Origin: Pseudoips prasinana
Taxonomy: Eukaryota > Arthropoda > Insecta > Lepidoptera > Nolidae
DNA length: 64,000 bases
Reading direction: 5' to 3'
Assembly (NCBI GenBank): GCA_951640165.1
Contig: OX621257.1
Coordinates: 12,473,201 to 12,537,200 of the forward strand
The position numbers and the translations under genes were made by a program. The notes beneath the pieces are model-generated. The model worked only from the letters and a program-made list of their open reading frames with translations, ran no database searches and was not told where the DNA came from. Below are positions 31,680-43,119 of this stretch, one piece after another. Position 1 is the first letter of the stretch. Every line of letters starts with the position of its first letter.

Positions 31680-32240
31680 AAATTAAATTATAACAAATCC
31701 AACCTTGTACATAATTCAATTTGCCCAAAGAAAACAGAATATTTTAATAACCAATTTTGGACAACGATATACTTCTAGCCAACCAAGACCTTATTTCGAA
31801 ACAATTCGGAACATTCAAAGCCCTACGTAACTCATGCAATTAGCAAACACGGGCAAATCTTAACACCGCGGGTCAAAAGCAATGCACAACGACATCTATC
31901 GAAATAAAAATCAACTATCAAGCACAACAACACGTATCGAAATAAAAATCAACTATCAATTATTTAAAATTAAATTATAACAAATCCAACCTTCTACATA
32001 ATTCAATTTGCCCAAAGTAAACAGATTTTTTAATAACCAATTTTGGACAACGACATACTTCTAGGCAACCAAGATCTTATTTCGAAACAATTCAGAACAT
32101 TCAATTTCAAAACCCTCTACGTAACTCATGCAATCAGCAAACACGGGCAAATCTTAACACCGCGAGTCAAAAGAAATGCACAACGTCATCTATCGAAACA
32201 AAAATCAACTATCAACCTAGTTCATTCAGTAAAGAGATGT
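31680..32240. repeat. 287-base tandem duplication inside Helitron copy 1
   Basis: 'TAACAAATCCAACCTT' occurs at 31691 and 31978; the two units agree except for scattered changes. The same duplication is present in copy 2 at about 62990-63550, so it predates their separation. Confidence 0.8.
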
Positions 32241-32944
32241 CATAATATGCACAATGACATCTATCGGACGGTTTAGTTCAACTATAAACATTAGTTCATC
32301 TTGAAGTACCGAAATGTGTCTTATTTTTCTCCATGATTACTTTAAAATCTAATATCTTTTGATAGACTGAACCGATTGCAATAAAACAAAAACTAAATGT
32401 TACCTCAAGTTACGTTCAATCGTTGTGTATAAAAGTTATTTACATCGCTTTCGTATATTTTACGTGATACCCGAACATATAAACAGACAAACAGACAAAC
32501 AGACAAACAGACAAAAATTCTAAAAATGCTGGAAATGGGTTCTATTGGTTGTTCTTTAATACCCTGGCTATTTTTTTAGGATTTTCTTTTGATGTACAAA
32601 AATGATTTTTCTACAGATTTATTATATGTATAGATATAGATATAGATTATTATAATTAAAGAGGTGTGCAAAGAGAAAAACAAATGGAAATGCGTTGTCT
32701 CTGCTTACCCTTCTTGGAAGCAGGCGTAAGTCTATGTATGCACTTGTGGTGATAAGATTTTGGCGATCGCAGAATGGTGGTCAAAGTTGACAGAGAGATG
32801 CTGCTACTCATTTTGTGGTAGGGGAACTCCTACCAGATTACGAACGGGAGCGCCTCTGAGAGGGATTGACGGGACTTCTCCCATGTGATGAGATTCGGTG
32901 GTGATATTCGATGACATCACCTACACAGCAAGATTTATATAAGA

Positions 32945-33515
32945 CTAGCTTTGCCCCGCAGTTACACCCGCGTTAAACTTTATAAATTATATCCCATGCG
33001 TTAATCGGATATTTAAGCTATATTACTACAAAGTTTTATCAAAATTCGTTCGGTAGTTTTATACGTGAAAGAGTAATAATAATAATAATAATATCTGGGG
33101 ACAATGTCACACAGATCATCCTAGCCCCAAACTAAGCAAAGCTTGTACTATGGGTACCAGGCGACGATATACATACTTATATAGATAGATAAATACATAG
33201 AAAACATCCATGACTCAACAAAGCACAAGTAACGAATATACAGCGATACATCCATACACACAAACGTTCACATTTATAATATACTAGCGGCCCGGTACGT
33301 GCTTCGCTACGCTTTTAAGTATTAGTACAAATTGTTTGTATATGGAAGTATGTTGATTTTACACTTTTTCAAGACTTTTTTAAAATTTTCTACGTACAAA
33401 CCTTCCCTGGACTTCCACGAATAATTCAAGACCAAAATTAGCCAAATCGGTAAAGGCGTTGTTGAGTTATAACATTACAACGAAAAGTGGCATTGATTTA
33501 TATATATATAGAAGT
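32945..33515. mobile_element. Truncated Helitron, inverted SINE and a second Helitron type
   Basis: 32945-33080 is a truncated CCGCGG-type Helitron end. 33095-33270 is an inverted SINE of the 59931 type. 33294-33512 starts CTAGCGGCCCGGTACGTGCT and ends TATATATAGA: a third Helitron type whose 3' end can fold as GCGTAGCGAAGCACG. 33590-33690 is unassigned before a further CTAGCTGTG truncated end at 33686. Confidence 0.6.
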
Positions 33516-33699
33516 AGGATCAATAACAGGTGTTTTAAATAATCCGATGTCTATGTATGTTAATAAAACGCCACACGCACCCCTGTGACGACAGCTAAAT
33601 ATAGACTCGGGCTTCATCAGTTCGCTGAGCAACCGGGTCGGGGTTCGCGGCCGAGCTACATAGTTTAACCAAAGAATATATTCTACTAGCTGTGCCCCG

Positions 33700-34300
33700 C
33701 GGTTTTATCTGGGAAACAGGCGTGAGTCTTTGTATGTATACAACATGTAACGTAATTAACGCACACCCTCAAACACCCCAATTAGAATATTGTGTTGTAA
33801 TCATAATACATACACCGAATTTTTAATTAAAATGTATATGCATTGTTATTTACTAATTTCATAAAATAAAGTTTATTTTTGCTTTATTTTGTATTGAATG
33901 ATGGAATTTGTATGAATACTAATAAAAATGGGATTTAAAAGTCTTATTACTTTGATTTGCGGTCCATTTAAATTTGTTTTGACTGTACAGGGTTAATAGG
34001 TATGACAATCATTTCCGTAGTTTTAATTATTTTAAAATAAAAGATTAGCTATAATAAAAATTATATAAATCGATTCAGTAAACGATTCTGCACAAACTAT
34101 TTTCAGGGTGTGTGTTAATTAAGTTACATATTGTATATGTTACAAAAGTGGTTTATTAATATGGGTCAGTTCCAAATTGATAGCAGCAGATTATACATAA
34201 TTTAGTCTCTTTGAAGTTGTGTGAATCCGATAATAATAGGTAATGGGATAATAATGTTAATTTGGTACTTACGCCTATTAATTTATTTATCTTATTTATT
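33700..34300. other. AT-rich intergenic stretch, no gene seen
   Basis: No open frame of note and no recognised repeat core; strongly AT-rich with several AATAAA-like strings. Confidence 0.4.
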
Positions 34301-34305
34301 AAGGA

Positions 34306-34614
34306 CTAGCTACGCCCCGCGGTTTTACCCGCGTTAAACTTTATAAATTATCATAGCTCCTCCCCCGTAGGTGATAGCGTGATAATATGTAGCCTATATG
34401 TTGACCTGACCTCTTTGTAATATTCATGCAAAATTTGAATTAAATCCATGCAGTACTTTTTGAGTTTAGCCCGGACATACATACAGACAAACAGACAAAA
34501 ATTCTAAAAACTATATCTTTGGCTTCGATATCAATTGTACATCAAGCCCAAAGTATCCTTTTTTTTAAAATATTCAATGTACAGTTTTGGCTTTCCTACT
34601 ATTTTATTATATGA
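34306..34614 (-). mobile_element. Non-autonomous Helitron, CCGCGG type
   Basis: Left CTAGCTACGCCCCGCGGTTT, internal text as in 9150-9470 including 'CCCCCGTAGGTGATAGCGTG'; right end TTTTATTATATG, slightly degraded. Confidence 0.7.
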
Positions 34615-34700
34615 TCTATACATATCATCATTACACACACTGAGATATTAAGTTATTTAAATATAAATTGAAATATATACTCAGTTATTTGTTAATTCCA

Positions 34701-35511
34701 GCGACTAACACCTCAGGGCAACCTTTTGGGTGTTGGAGTAAGACTTAGACGGCCTTTTGAGGACAGTATTCTACAAAGAGGGTAGAGTATAAAAACCGGC
34801 CAAGTGCGAGTCGGACTCGCGCACGAAGGCTTCCGTACCATTCTCTATTAAAACGAGCAAAAAATTCACGTTTGTTGTATGGGAGACGGCTTAAATATTT
34901 TTTTTTTGTATTTGTTGTTATAGCGGCAACAGAAATACATTATCTGTGAAAATTTCAACTGTCTAACTATCACGGTTCATGAGATACAGCCTGGTGACAG
35001 ACGGACAGATAGACAGACAGACGTCTTAATAATAGGGTCCCGTTTTACTCTTTAGGTACGGAAATTTAAAAAGAACATCTTAGGGCAAACTTAATCTTCA
35101 TTTAGGCCAATCTGCTTAATTACTCGTCATATGAACCTGTAAATTGATCTTTCTTTCGTTTGTTTATCTAAATAAACTAAAGTATACCTCAGTATAAAGT
35201 ATTAAATATCTTGATTACTTACAGTACAATCTATACTATAGTAGTTTGTTAAATTCTGCGACTAACACCTCAGGGCACCCTTTTGGGGTCGGACCAAGAA
35301 TTAGAGGGCCCTTGAAAGACAGTATTCTACAATAGTATCTTGAAAGACAATAAAAACTAGATCATACGGCAAACTCGGTCTTCCTTGAGGGCAATCTGCT
35401 TAATTAGTCGTTATATGAAACTGTAAATCGATCTTTCTGTCGCTTTGTTTATCTAAATAATCAAAACAATATAAAGTATTAAATATCTTGATCACTAACA
35501 GTACAATCCTA
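34701..35511. repeat. Tandem duplication, first copy split by a CCGGCC repeat
   Basis: Both copies begin GCGACTAACACCTCAGGGCA (34701, 35258) and end near 'ACAGTACAATC' (35217, 35500). In copy 1 a 277-base CCGGCC repeat (34792-35068) interrupts the unit. Shared words include 'GACAGTATTCTACAA' and 'CAATCTGCTTAATTA'. The unit is not recognised. Confidence 0.65.
34792..35068 (+). repeat. CCGGCC repeat, short variant
   Basis: Begins AAACCGGCCAAGTGCGAGTC and ends near 'GTCCCGTTTTACTCTTTAGG', with (CAGA)n inside. This variant ends differently from the 28085 copy and is the intact counterpart of the interrupted copy at 17993-19586. Confidence 0.7.
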
Positions 35512-36015
35512 CAAACTGAATTTCGTTGTGCTTGGGACATCTCCCAAATGGATCAGCTTTCACTTTGTGTTCGCATCGAACAATTACTGAACTGTCGACG
35601 GCTTTGCCATGAATGCTTTACAGTAGATAATGGAGATAATGATTTTTTTTGTAACATCTCTTGGGAAATGCTAAGAGATTCAATTACGCATTGTTTAGTT
35701 GACAGCGTTGGGTCCTTCTACGTTATTTCCTACTTAGGGAATGGGGCTTTGATTTATAGACGTATTTAAGACGAAACATGTAATTGTTAGGTTATTTTTA
35801 TTAAAAAATTTACAACTAATATTAACGCTACAAATGTTTTGATATGTAGCGGCTTCCTGACGGCGAACGAAACTGGTAGTTTAATTTTCTTCTGTTTAAA
35901 AATGTACTTACCAAGTATAGTCCTTATACTAATAAGTAATTTTATATTAACCTAAACTTCTACATCAACATAATTCATTCTAGGAATCAGTCCACCGACT
36001 TTCCTTTTTGTTCAT

Positions 36016-36196
36016 TGCCTCTAGCACGAGTTCCTGCAGTTTACTTACTCGATCACACGTACAGTTTCGTCCCATACATTGAGCACCAGAGTTTTAGTTC
36101 TTAATAGTTTCCGCGAGAGGCGCTGGTGCTCATTGTATGGGAGGAAACTGTACGTGTGATCGAGAAAGTAAACTGCAGGAACTCGTGCTAGAGGCA
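36016..36196. repeat. Foldback element, 74-base arms
   Basis: Arms start TGCCTCTAGCACGAGTTCCT and are nearly perfect reverse complements with a few mismatches, separated by a spacer of about 33 bases. No target duplication was identified. Confidence 0.7.
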
Positions 36197-36257
36197 CATG
36201 TGACTAAGTACCTACTTAAGTTATATAAAGAAAAATATCAAACTCATTTAATTTGTC

Positions 36258-36425
36258 GGGCCGGTTGGCATAGTTGGTAGATACTTGCCTTTCACGCCGC
36301 CGTCGTTGGTTCGATTCCCACACAGGCCAGATAATAATAATTGTGTGCATGAACATGTTTGTTTGTCCGGAGTCTGGGTGTAATTATCTATATAATAATA
36401 TGTAAATATTTACAAAAAAAAATTA
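36258..36425 (+). mobile_element. tRNA-derived SINE
   Basis: A box-like 'GGCATAGTTGGTAGATAC', B box GGTTCGATTCC, tail 'GTTTGTCCGGAGTCTGGGTG' and A-rich end. Same family as 12817 and 40623. Confidence 0.65.
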
Positions 36426-36441
36426 GCAGATATATGTAGTA

Positions 36442-36761
36442 CTAGCTGTGCCCCGCGGTTTTACCCGCGTTAAATTTAATAAATTATCACAGCTCCTCCA
36501 CCGTAGGTGATAGCGTGATAATATGTAGCCTATATGTTCACCCGACCTCTTAGTAGTATTGAAGCAAAATTTGAAGTAAATCCATGCAGTACTTTTTGAG
36601 TTTAGCCTGGACATACATACAGACAAACAGACACACAGACAAAAATTCAAAAAACCATATTTTTGGCTTCGATATCGATTGCAGACCACGCCCCAAGTAT
36701 CCTTTAAAAAAATATTCAATGTACAGTTTTCACTTTTCTACGATTTTATTATATGTATAGA
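36442..36761 (-). mobile_element. Non-autonomous Helitron, CCGCGG type
   Basis: CTAG at 36442, TATGTATAGA at the right, flanked by A and T as expected. The internal sequence closely matches 9150-9470. Confidence 0.75.
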
Positions 36762-36875
36762 TATCAGTTATATGGTTCCCATGTGTGAATAATGTTCTAG
36801 GTTATTATTATTATTTCATTCACTTCTATACCCCCGAGTATACCAAGTGAAACTTGAGAATTATTAACGAATTAA

Positions 36876-37239
36876 GAGGCCTATTACAGTCCACTAGCGC
36901 CGCCAATCGAAAAAATGTCATAACTCGTAAATAGAATCAAAAATACAAAATATGTTCTATTAGTACTGTGGAAAAGGCAATAACGTAATTGTATAACACC
37001 TTATCAACACTTGAAAAATAGCTGTTTAGCTAAATCGTGCATTCAAAACATAAACGGCCGTTTTTGTTACAAATGCACGATTTAGCTAAACAGCTATATT
37101 TCAAGTGTTGACAATGTGTTATAAAATTACGTTATTGCCTTTTCTACAGTACTAATAGAACATATTTTGTATTTTTGATTCTATTTACGAGTTATGACCT
37201 TTTTTCGATAGGCGGCGCTAGTGGACTGTAAAAGGCCCC
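36876..37239. mobile_element. Foldback element with TTAA target duplication
   Basis: Two arms of about 165 bases are near-perfect reverse complements, starting GAGGCCTATTACAGTCCACT and, from the other side, GGGGCCTTTTACAGTCCACT. They are separated by a short spacer around 'AACGGCCGTTTTTG'. TTAA lies on both sides (36872-36875, 37240-37243), the piggyBac-type target. There is no coding sequence. Confidence 0.7.
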
Positions 37240-37243
37240 TTAA

Positions 37244-38465
37244 TCTCTAATTGTTAATTTACAAGTTTGTCATCGATTCCAAGCTTTAACTGAAGATAAT
37301 CTTATCAAGATCTGTTCGTACGACCGACTCCACAATTAAGTCTAAATCTCTCGTTAATCTTATTAATTGTCTAATTGATTCCAAATGGGGGTGGATGGCT
37401 AATTTTTATTTAGTAAGAATAATTACTGGCGTAAAGTCGTAAACGAAAGCAATAAGGTTTTATTAAGATTGTTTACCTTTAGAGTGAGTTAATTTCGCTG
37501 GCTTTGATTGAGTTGGTTTTTCAAAGTCAAAGTCAAAATAATGTATTTGTTAAACATAGGTATGGTACATGGTATAAAATTTGTGTTGTATCACTATGTT
37601 TTGCCTTGCAAGGCGTACAAATTTATTAAAGAGCAAGCTGAATAATAGTTTCACGGCTTGATTCCCGACATCTCATCCCGTGGGGGGCGAATAATTCGTC
37701 CGAGGGAATACTACCAGAATACGGGCAGCAGCGTTTTTCTGGGAACTATGACCATTATCATCATCATTTCAGCCAAAGTACGTCCACGGGCAGCAGCGTT
37801 TTTCTGTGAACTATGACCATTATCATCATCATTTCAGCCAAAGTACGTCCACGGCTGGACAAAAGCCTCCCCAAAGAATGGGGGGATATGTCATAATCGC
37901 CTGCGATCGCCAACCCGTCTGCCAAGCGAAATGATGATGATGAAACTAAATAATAACTTTTTATAAATAGAATAGATTAATAAGTAGATCGGATATTTCT
38001 TTTTTTATGTTTTTGTCATCTTAAAACTCACTGATAGTGTTATAAGCCTTTTCAATTAAAACCTACTTAAGGTGCAATTTAAAATTTTTGGACCCATGTC
38101 GAGACAACTCTTTGCAAAAAGTGCAGTATTGTGTCTTTACAACTTTAGTGTGCTTTAATGACGTCTATTATTTAGTGTTTCAAATTTAAATAGATAATTG
38201 ATTAATGTTTCGCTGGGGCTTCTCAGTTGGGGTGCGTCGTATTAGATAGTATTTATAAATCGTATCGTTATTTATAAAATGAATGGTTCACTAATTCACT
38301 TATTGACTAAACATGAAAAGCACTTTAACTTTGAAAGTGAAATTATGTTGGAGACGTCAATTGAGAATAGTTTTTTGCGGCAAGGTCAAATAAGTCTAAA
38401 GTCTATCATGATTTTGTATAATTACTGCTTAAAACTATACAACTGATTTTAACCTTTATATAATA
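37244..38465. other. Intergenic stretch with a 65-base tandem duplication
   Basis: 37721-37785 is repeated at 37786-37850 with one or two changes ('ACGGGCAGCAGCGTTTTTCT' at each start). 37775-37935 is a minus-strand RTE LINE 3' end. Around 38208 a repeat with 'CTTCTCAGTTGGGG' is shared with the Helitron interior at 31330. No gene is seen. Confidence 0.5.
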
Positions 38466-38599
38466 CTAGCTGTGCCCCGCGCTTTTACCCGCATTAAATT
38501 TTATAAATTATCACATCTCCTCCCCCGTAGGTGGTAATGTGTATCCTATATGTTGACTCGACCTCTTAGTAATATTCATGTAAAATTAGACCATAAACC

Positions 38600-39560
38600 A
38601 TTAAATCTTATGTTTGAACAATATTAAGATTGTATTGTCAAACACTATAGCTCTATGATTATGTTTGACATTCATATGAAAAATGAAAATGTCATTTATT
38701 CCGTTAAAACATTACATTTGTGTGGAATCGTCAATTTTTTTACCCTACCGTGCAGTGCATGACGCGGCAGCTACTGAGAAACACTGCCAGAAAACTCAGT
38801 AGGAATCCTTTTTTAAAATATTTATATCTTACATAAAATTTAGAGCGACTCAATCCCAAGCTGTTTTGTCACTTAAATAATCAGAAGTTTTGTAGAAAGC
38901 CCTGCTACACAATTTGGCTTTTATAATTCTTTTAAACTTATTCATAGACATTTCTCGGATATCATTGGGAAGTTTGTTATAGAATCTTATACATTGCCCC
39001 ATAAAAGAGTTACTTACTTTGTGGAGACGGGTGGTATGTAACACAAAGTTATGCTTATATCTAGTATTTATATTATGAGTATCACTCCTTTTACAGAAGG
39101 AGTCTTTATATTTATGCATATAAATTAGATTGTCATATATATACTGACATGCTAAGACTAATAGTCCTATGAATGTCAAACATAATCTTTCTTATATATA
39201 ATAATAATGTGTAGATAAAGCAAGATATGAGAGAGATATTAATGACGCATTAAAAGTAATTATAGATTGGCTGTGTTCTAATAATCTAATTATCAACATA
39301 CATAAAACAAAAGTAACCCACGCATATATTCTGATACTTAAGCTATTAATTTTAATGGTCAAAATGTAATCAATTAATATACCGAGAAACTTTGCAATAT
39401 TTGTGTTAAGTTTCTTGGTATATTAATAGACAATTATTGACATGGAAACCTCATGCAAAATAAGTTTGTATAAACTGAGCAAGTCAGTGTACGTTTAAGT
39501 TTCTTAGAAAAGTAGATATTACTTTTCTAAGAAACTTAAACTTCTCTCGATTAGCTCCGC
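38600..39560 (-). pseudogene. CR1-like LINE remnant with inverted 5' part
   Basis: 38850-39179 (-) encodes a LINE C-terminus: 'TRYKHNFVLHTTRLHKVSNS', 'IRFYNKLPNDI' and 'KRIIKAKLCSRAFYKT'. Adjacent, 39200-39560 on the plus strand encodes a degraded RT stretch: 'ALKVIIDWLCSNNLIIN' and 'KTKV'. The two parts belong to the same kind of LINE but point towards each other, as after twin-primed insertion. A hairpin with 22-base arms lies at 39493-39541. Confidence 0.6.
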
Positions 39561-39599
39561 TTATTTTGGTCCGGTTGCTTCTGTCCTAAATATTAGTAT

Positions 39600-40020
39600 T
39601 TATATTAATGTTAGTCTTAACTGCCGTGAATGGGACGCCGTGGTCTCCATCTGTGAGGCAGTCATGCTCCAGAAGAAGGCCTCTGAGCGGAATTGGGAGC
39701 GAGCCGATCCCGCTCGCAGACGGAGGAGGCGTCGGGGCGGCGGCAGCAGCTGGTTGCCCAACTTGCTTGTGGCGCAGTCGCTGTGCCGGACTGGCAGGAG
39801 TCGGCAATAGGGGCGGGAAATCCAGTGCCCTCCCAGGGTACGTGTCCCGACCATCTGGGACATGGCGCCAAAAGGAGAACACCGGAGCAGCATACCCGCG
39901 TTCCCGGAGCTCCCCCCATCAGGCGCCAAGAGAAGTTCACGGCAGGATAGGTTTAGTCGGTGCGAGTCCGACATCTACCCACCCGCAGACACTTTTTGTG
40001 GATCATCCGTAGGCATTTCA
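39600..40020 (+). pseudogene. C-terminal fragment of R1-like LINE ORF2
   Basis: The plus strand encodes 'EWDAVVSICEAVMLQKKASE' followed by an arginine run, then a GC-rich 3' region ending around 'GTGCGAGTCCGACATCTACC'. Relative of 16575-17060 in the opposite direction. Confidence 0.65.
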
Positions 40021-40622
40021 ACTGCCTTAACAAAAAAATAAAACTCCCGTTAAATGGAATGATTATTCAGAGCGGAAATTTTTTGCATAAAATCAATTAC
40101 TGGAATTCCATCAATAGATTGTTTCACATAATGCTGTATCACTGCTGGAGTAGGCTCCTCCAAAGCTTCTTAGTATAAGCGCTATTATTTTTGTAATATA
40201 AAGTGCTTCTAGAATAATATATTCATAAATTAGTATCAAAAAATCTATTAAACAGTCTAGTCGATGAATCTTCCAGTTCACTTAACATTGAGTTTTACTG
40301 AAAGTATGTACAAGATACTTTTAGCTATAATAGAAAGATTGCGGTACAGCTCAATGGTTAAAATTAATTTTAAATCTATCGATCTTAATGAGATGAATGA
40401 CCGTTCTTTTACGTGTCAGAGTCACAGAAACGTTGGTACACAGATAGGAAACTCCCTACAGAGCTGTCATTTAAAGAGTTATCTATCGCAATATATAAAT
40501 ATGATCGAGGTCAACTTTGGCTTTTATCTAATTAATATAAATAAATAAACATATTTTAAATAAAAAAGTTAGGTGCCTATTGACGATAATAATATAAAGT
40601 TTTGACGCGATTTCAGTTTTTG

Positions 40623-40840
40623 ACGGGCCGGTTGTCGTGGTTGGTAAATGCTTCCCTTTCACGCCGTAGGACGTTGGTTCGATTCCCAGATATGTGTGGT
40701 GTGCATGAAAAAGTCTGTTTGTCCTGAATCTGGGTGTAATTATCTATAAAAGTATGTATTTACAAAAGAAAAGTAGTATATGTAGTAAATCAGTTATCTG
40801 GTTTCCATATTACAAACTCTGTTTAGTTTGGGATCAGAAC
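40623..40840 (+). mobile_element. tRNA-derived SINE
   Basis: Head 'GGGCCGGTTGTCGTGGTTGG', B box GGTTCGATTCC, tail 'ACAAACTCTGTTTAGTTTGG'. Same family as 12817. Confidence 0.65.
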
Positions 40841-41204
40841 ACTGATCTTTGATGACTAGTGCGGCGGCGGAACGAGTAAAGCAGATGGGGGCAAATACCC
40901 TGATTTTGAACTGATTTTAGCCTTGAAATAAAATATATACGGTTCGTAAATTACGCAGAAATTGTGTAACATAGGTACAAAATAAAACACTTGAATTGAT
41001 AACTTCTTCATTTTTCAAGTTATTCAAATAGGGGAAAACTCAAAACGTTTTAAACGAATTTACTTTCACTTTACTATGTATGTATGTATGTATTTTGTGA
41101 TATCAATATTCTAAAATATTCGGGACAAATTTTATCTGACTGTCTTGTCGGGGCTGTGCACTTTCTGTATGTTCAATTGCAGACAAGGAGCGGTTATCAT
41201 TATC

Positions 41205-41345
41205 ACCATGTTAGCTTAATGACGTCCAATGCTGGACAAAGGCCTCCCCAAAAGATTTTCACAATGCAGTTGTGTCCATAATTTGGAGGGATATGTCATA
41301 ATCGCCACGCTTGGCAAAAGGCTTAACGATCGCATTTTGATGGTC
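41205..41345 (-). repeat. RTE LINE 3' end
   Basis: 'ATGACGTCCAATGCTGGACA' and 'GGCCTCCCCAAAAGATTTTC' are the reverse complement of the RTE tail seen at 9940-9980. Confidence 0.55.
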
Positions 41346-41645
41346 ATAACACACAGAGAGACGCTGCTGCCCTTCCTCCGGGGATATATACCCTCGGTTC
41401 GAAGGCTACGCCTCCCACGTGTGAAATGGGGCAATATTCTATGCCGTTAGCCATACAGCATAATGAGACGGTTCCTGGGTTTAAAGTCCGGATTGGAACT
41501 AGTGATTTTGGGTTTTTTCCGTTAAGTAAATTTCTAAATACCAGTCCGAAGTCTGGGAAGTCATTGGGTCTTGAACTATAATACCCCCGCGCTTCGAAGA
41601 GCAAGCACGTAAGCTTGTAAGTACGTCTAACCGTTCGTGTCGCTA

Positions 41646-42764
41646 TACTAGAGACATTACAAACGTGCGAACTGAGTCATAAATCATTTCTATCAGACCT
41701 CTCGCTCACACTTATAGATATATCGGAAGTCTCGCTCGCACTCCTAGTGTTGAGTGTAACAATAAAAAAAGGATTTGTCGATAGTCAATAGCATGTAATG
41801 AGGGAAAGGTTAAGGAAATAATGCAAAATATGTTCTAGCATGATTTTTGTATTTCATAATTAATTTACTACATTTATACATAAAACATTGACACAAAACA
41901 TAAGTACAATATATTAAATGTTATAAAACTTTATTAAGTACATACAAAGCAAAGTTACTCGTACTTACAGATTATAATATAAACAAGCTTAGAATATTAA
42001 TCTATGTCTGTGTCATCTTCTGAGCCGTCACTGTCATCTTCCTGTAAATTTATTATCAGAGGCTGTATTGACTGATCTCTCAAAATTGCCTTGGCTAAGT
42101 CCCGATCCTGTAATTCCTCTGCATGCCTCACACATTTGACCCGGTCATCTTTGGATACATTTCCGACAGCTTCGTGTAGAAGGACCTCGACGTCTGCTAT
42201 TTTGAATGTATTGTTTTTTGATGCGACTTCGCCCTTCACTTGTGCCCATATCAATTCAATGAGATTATATTGGCAATGATACGGCGGTAGCCGAATAACT
42301 TCATGACCGTACTCAATTGCCAGTTGGTCAATTTCATAAATCTTTCTTGGGTTGCTTTGTTTTACTTTCATTATTAATTCTTCTTTTATGTCGGCATTCG
42401 AAAATAAAATATTCTTCTTTTTGAGCCATTCCTGTATGTAATTTTTTTCCAAGACATTGTCGGTATGGATTCTAATTGCTTGGAATGGTAGCTGGCATTA
42501 TCTATAACGATAATGGATGGTTCATAAAAAAACTTGTAAGAATTCCTTAAACCATGCCATATATGTTCCTGCATCCATTTCAGTGTGGTAATCGGCGTTA
42601 TTGGATTTTTGCATTAGTCATCACCGCGGAGTGTCCTAGCTTAGCTACCTGCGCAATTGCGCCCGTGCGGCATCCCTTTATCGATAACGAGTGACGCGGC
42701 ATTGTCACATTCCTATGACAATAAGATTTATGACTCAGTTCGCACGTTTGTAATGTCTCTAGTA
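41646..42764 (-). mobile_element. IS630/Tc1-mariner-type transposon, truncated transposase
   Basis: Terminal inverted repeats of about 38 bases begin TACTAGAGACATTACAAACG, each flanked by TA (41644-41645, 42765-42766). The transposase lies inside at 41997-42600 (-). The surrounding sequence ('GTGTCGCTA' left, 'GTCGTCCCATCGGAACAT' right) is one repeat related to 19632-19900, so the element is nested. At 1119 bases it is short for an autonomous member. Confidence 0.75.
41997..42574 (-). pseudogene. DDE-type transposase fragment
   Basis: Two overlapping frames. 42574-42386 has 'PSIIVIDNASYHS', with the second catalytic aspartate. 42452-41997 has 'LPPYHCQYNLIELIWAQVKG', with the third catalytic glutamate, and an acidic tail 'EDDSDGSEDDTDID'. 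The helix-turn-helix and the first catalytic aspartate are missing upstream, and a frameshift joins the two frames. The protein cannot be active. Confidence 0.75.
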
Positions 42765-42870
42765 TAGTCGTCCCATCGGAACATTAGTCTGATTGAATAG
42801 TAAGTACCCCTGTGTTTGCTCCATCCGAAATAAGTTGGGAAATCTGTTGTTTCTTCAAAATTACCACTAA

Positions 42871-43119
42871 GGCTGATTTCAGAGTGACGCGCACGGCTCG
42901 CGCCGGAGGCCAGCGCGTCTCAACAGCGGCGCGTGCGAGACGCGTCACTCTGAAACGCTAGCTGCCAGTAGAGGAGCTCGGGCAGCGCTGGCCGACGGCG
43001 CGCGTGTCACCGGCGGCGCGTTTGAACTGCGTGACTATGAAATGCAACTACTATCTAGTGTATTTGTAAGCGCGCGCCTTTGGATGGCGCCGCTCGCCGG
43101 CGCGACTCTGAAATCAGAC
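42871..43119. mobile_element. GC-rich MITE with TAA target duplication
   Basis: Ends GGCTGATTTCAGAGT and, reversed, GTCTGATTTCAGAGT; TAA on both sides (42868-42870, 43120-43122). The interior is rich in GCGC and CGCG words, in strong contrast with the AT-rich surroundings. This fits a Harbinger-type MITE. Confidence 0.65.

Larger units (their letters stand above)
28872..32634 (-). mobile_element. Helitron copy 1, 3763 bases, defective helicase
   Basis: Read on the minus strand, it starts TCTATACATATAATAAATC (after A) and ends with a GCGAACGAAGTCGCG hairpin, then GGGCACAGCTAG (before T). Those are canonical Helitron termini with A|T insertion. It carries helicase fragments (28977-30489), diverged tandem blocks around 'CCCCTATTTTACGCCCTTGG' (30490-30820), a segment shared with a repeat near 38210 (31270-31450) and a 287-base tandem duplication (31680-32240). 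No Rep/HUH endonuclease domain was found. Copy 2 at 60179-63933 is about 99.9% identical by eye. Confidence 0.88.

Noticed and set aside
32043..32276. 77-residue ORF in both Helitrons
   Set aside because: It lies within the 287-base tandem duplication and has no recognisable motif; its conservation only reflects the young age of the copies.
35488..35769. 93-residue ORF
   Set aside because: It starts in the tandem-duplicated unit and has no motif, no clear splice sites and no homologue that I recognise.
38850..39179. 109-residue ORF as a host gene
   Set aside because: The sequence matches the C-terminal end of CR1-like LINE proteins and lies beside LINE debris.
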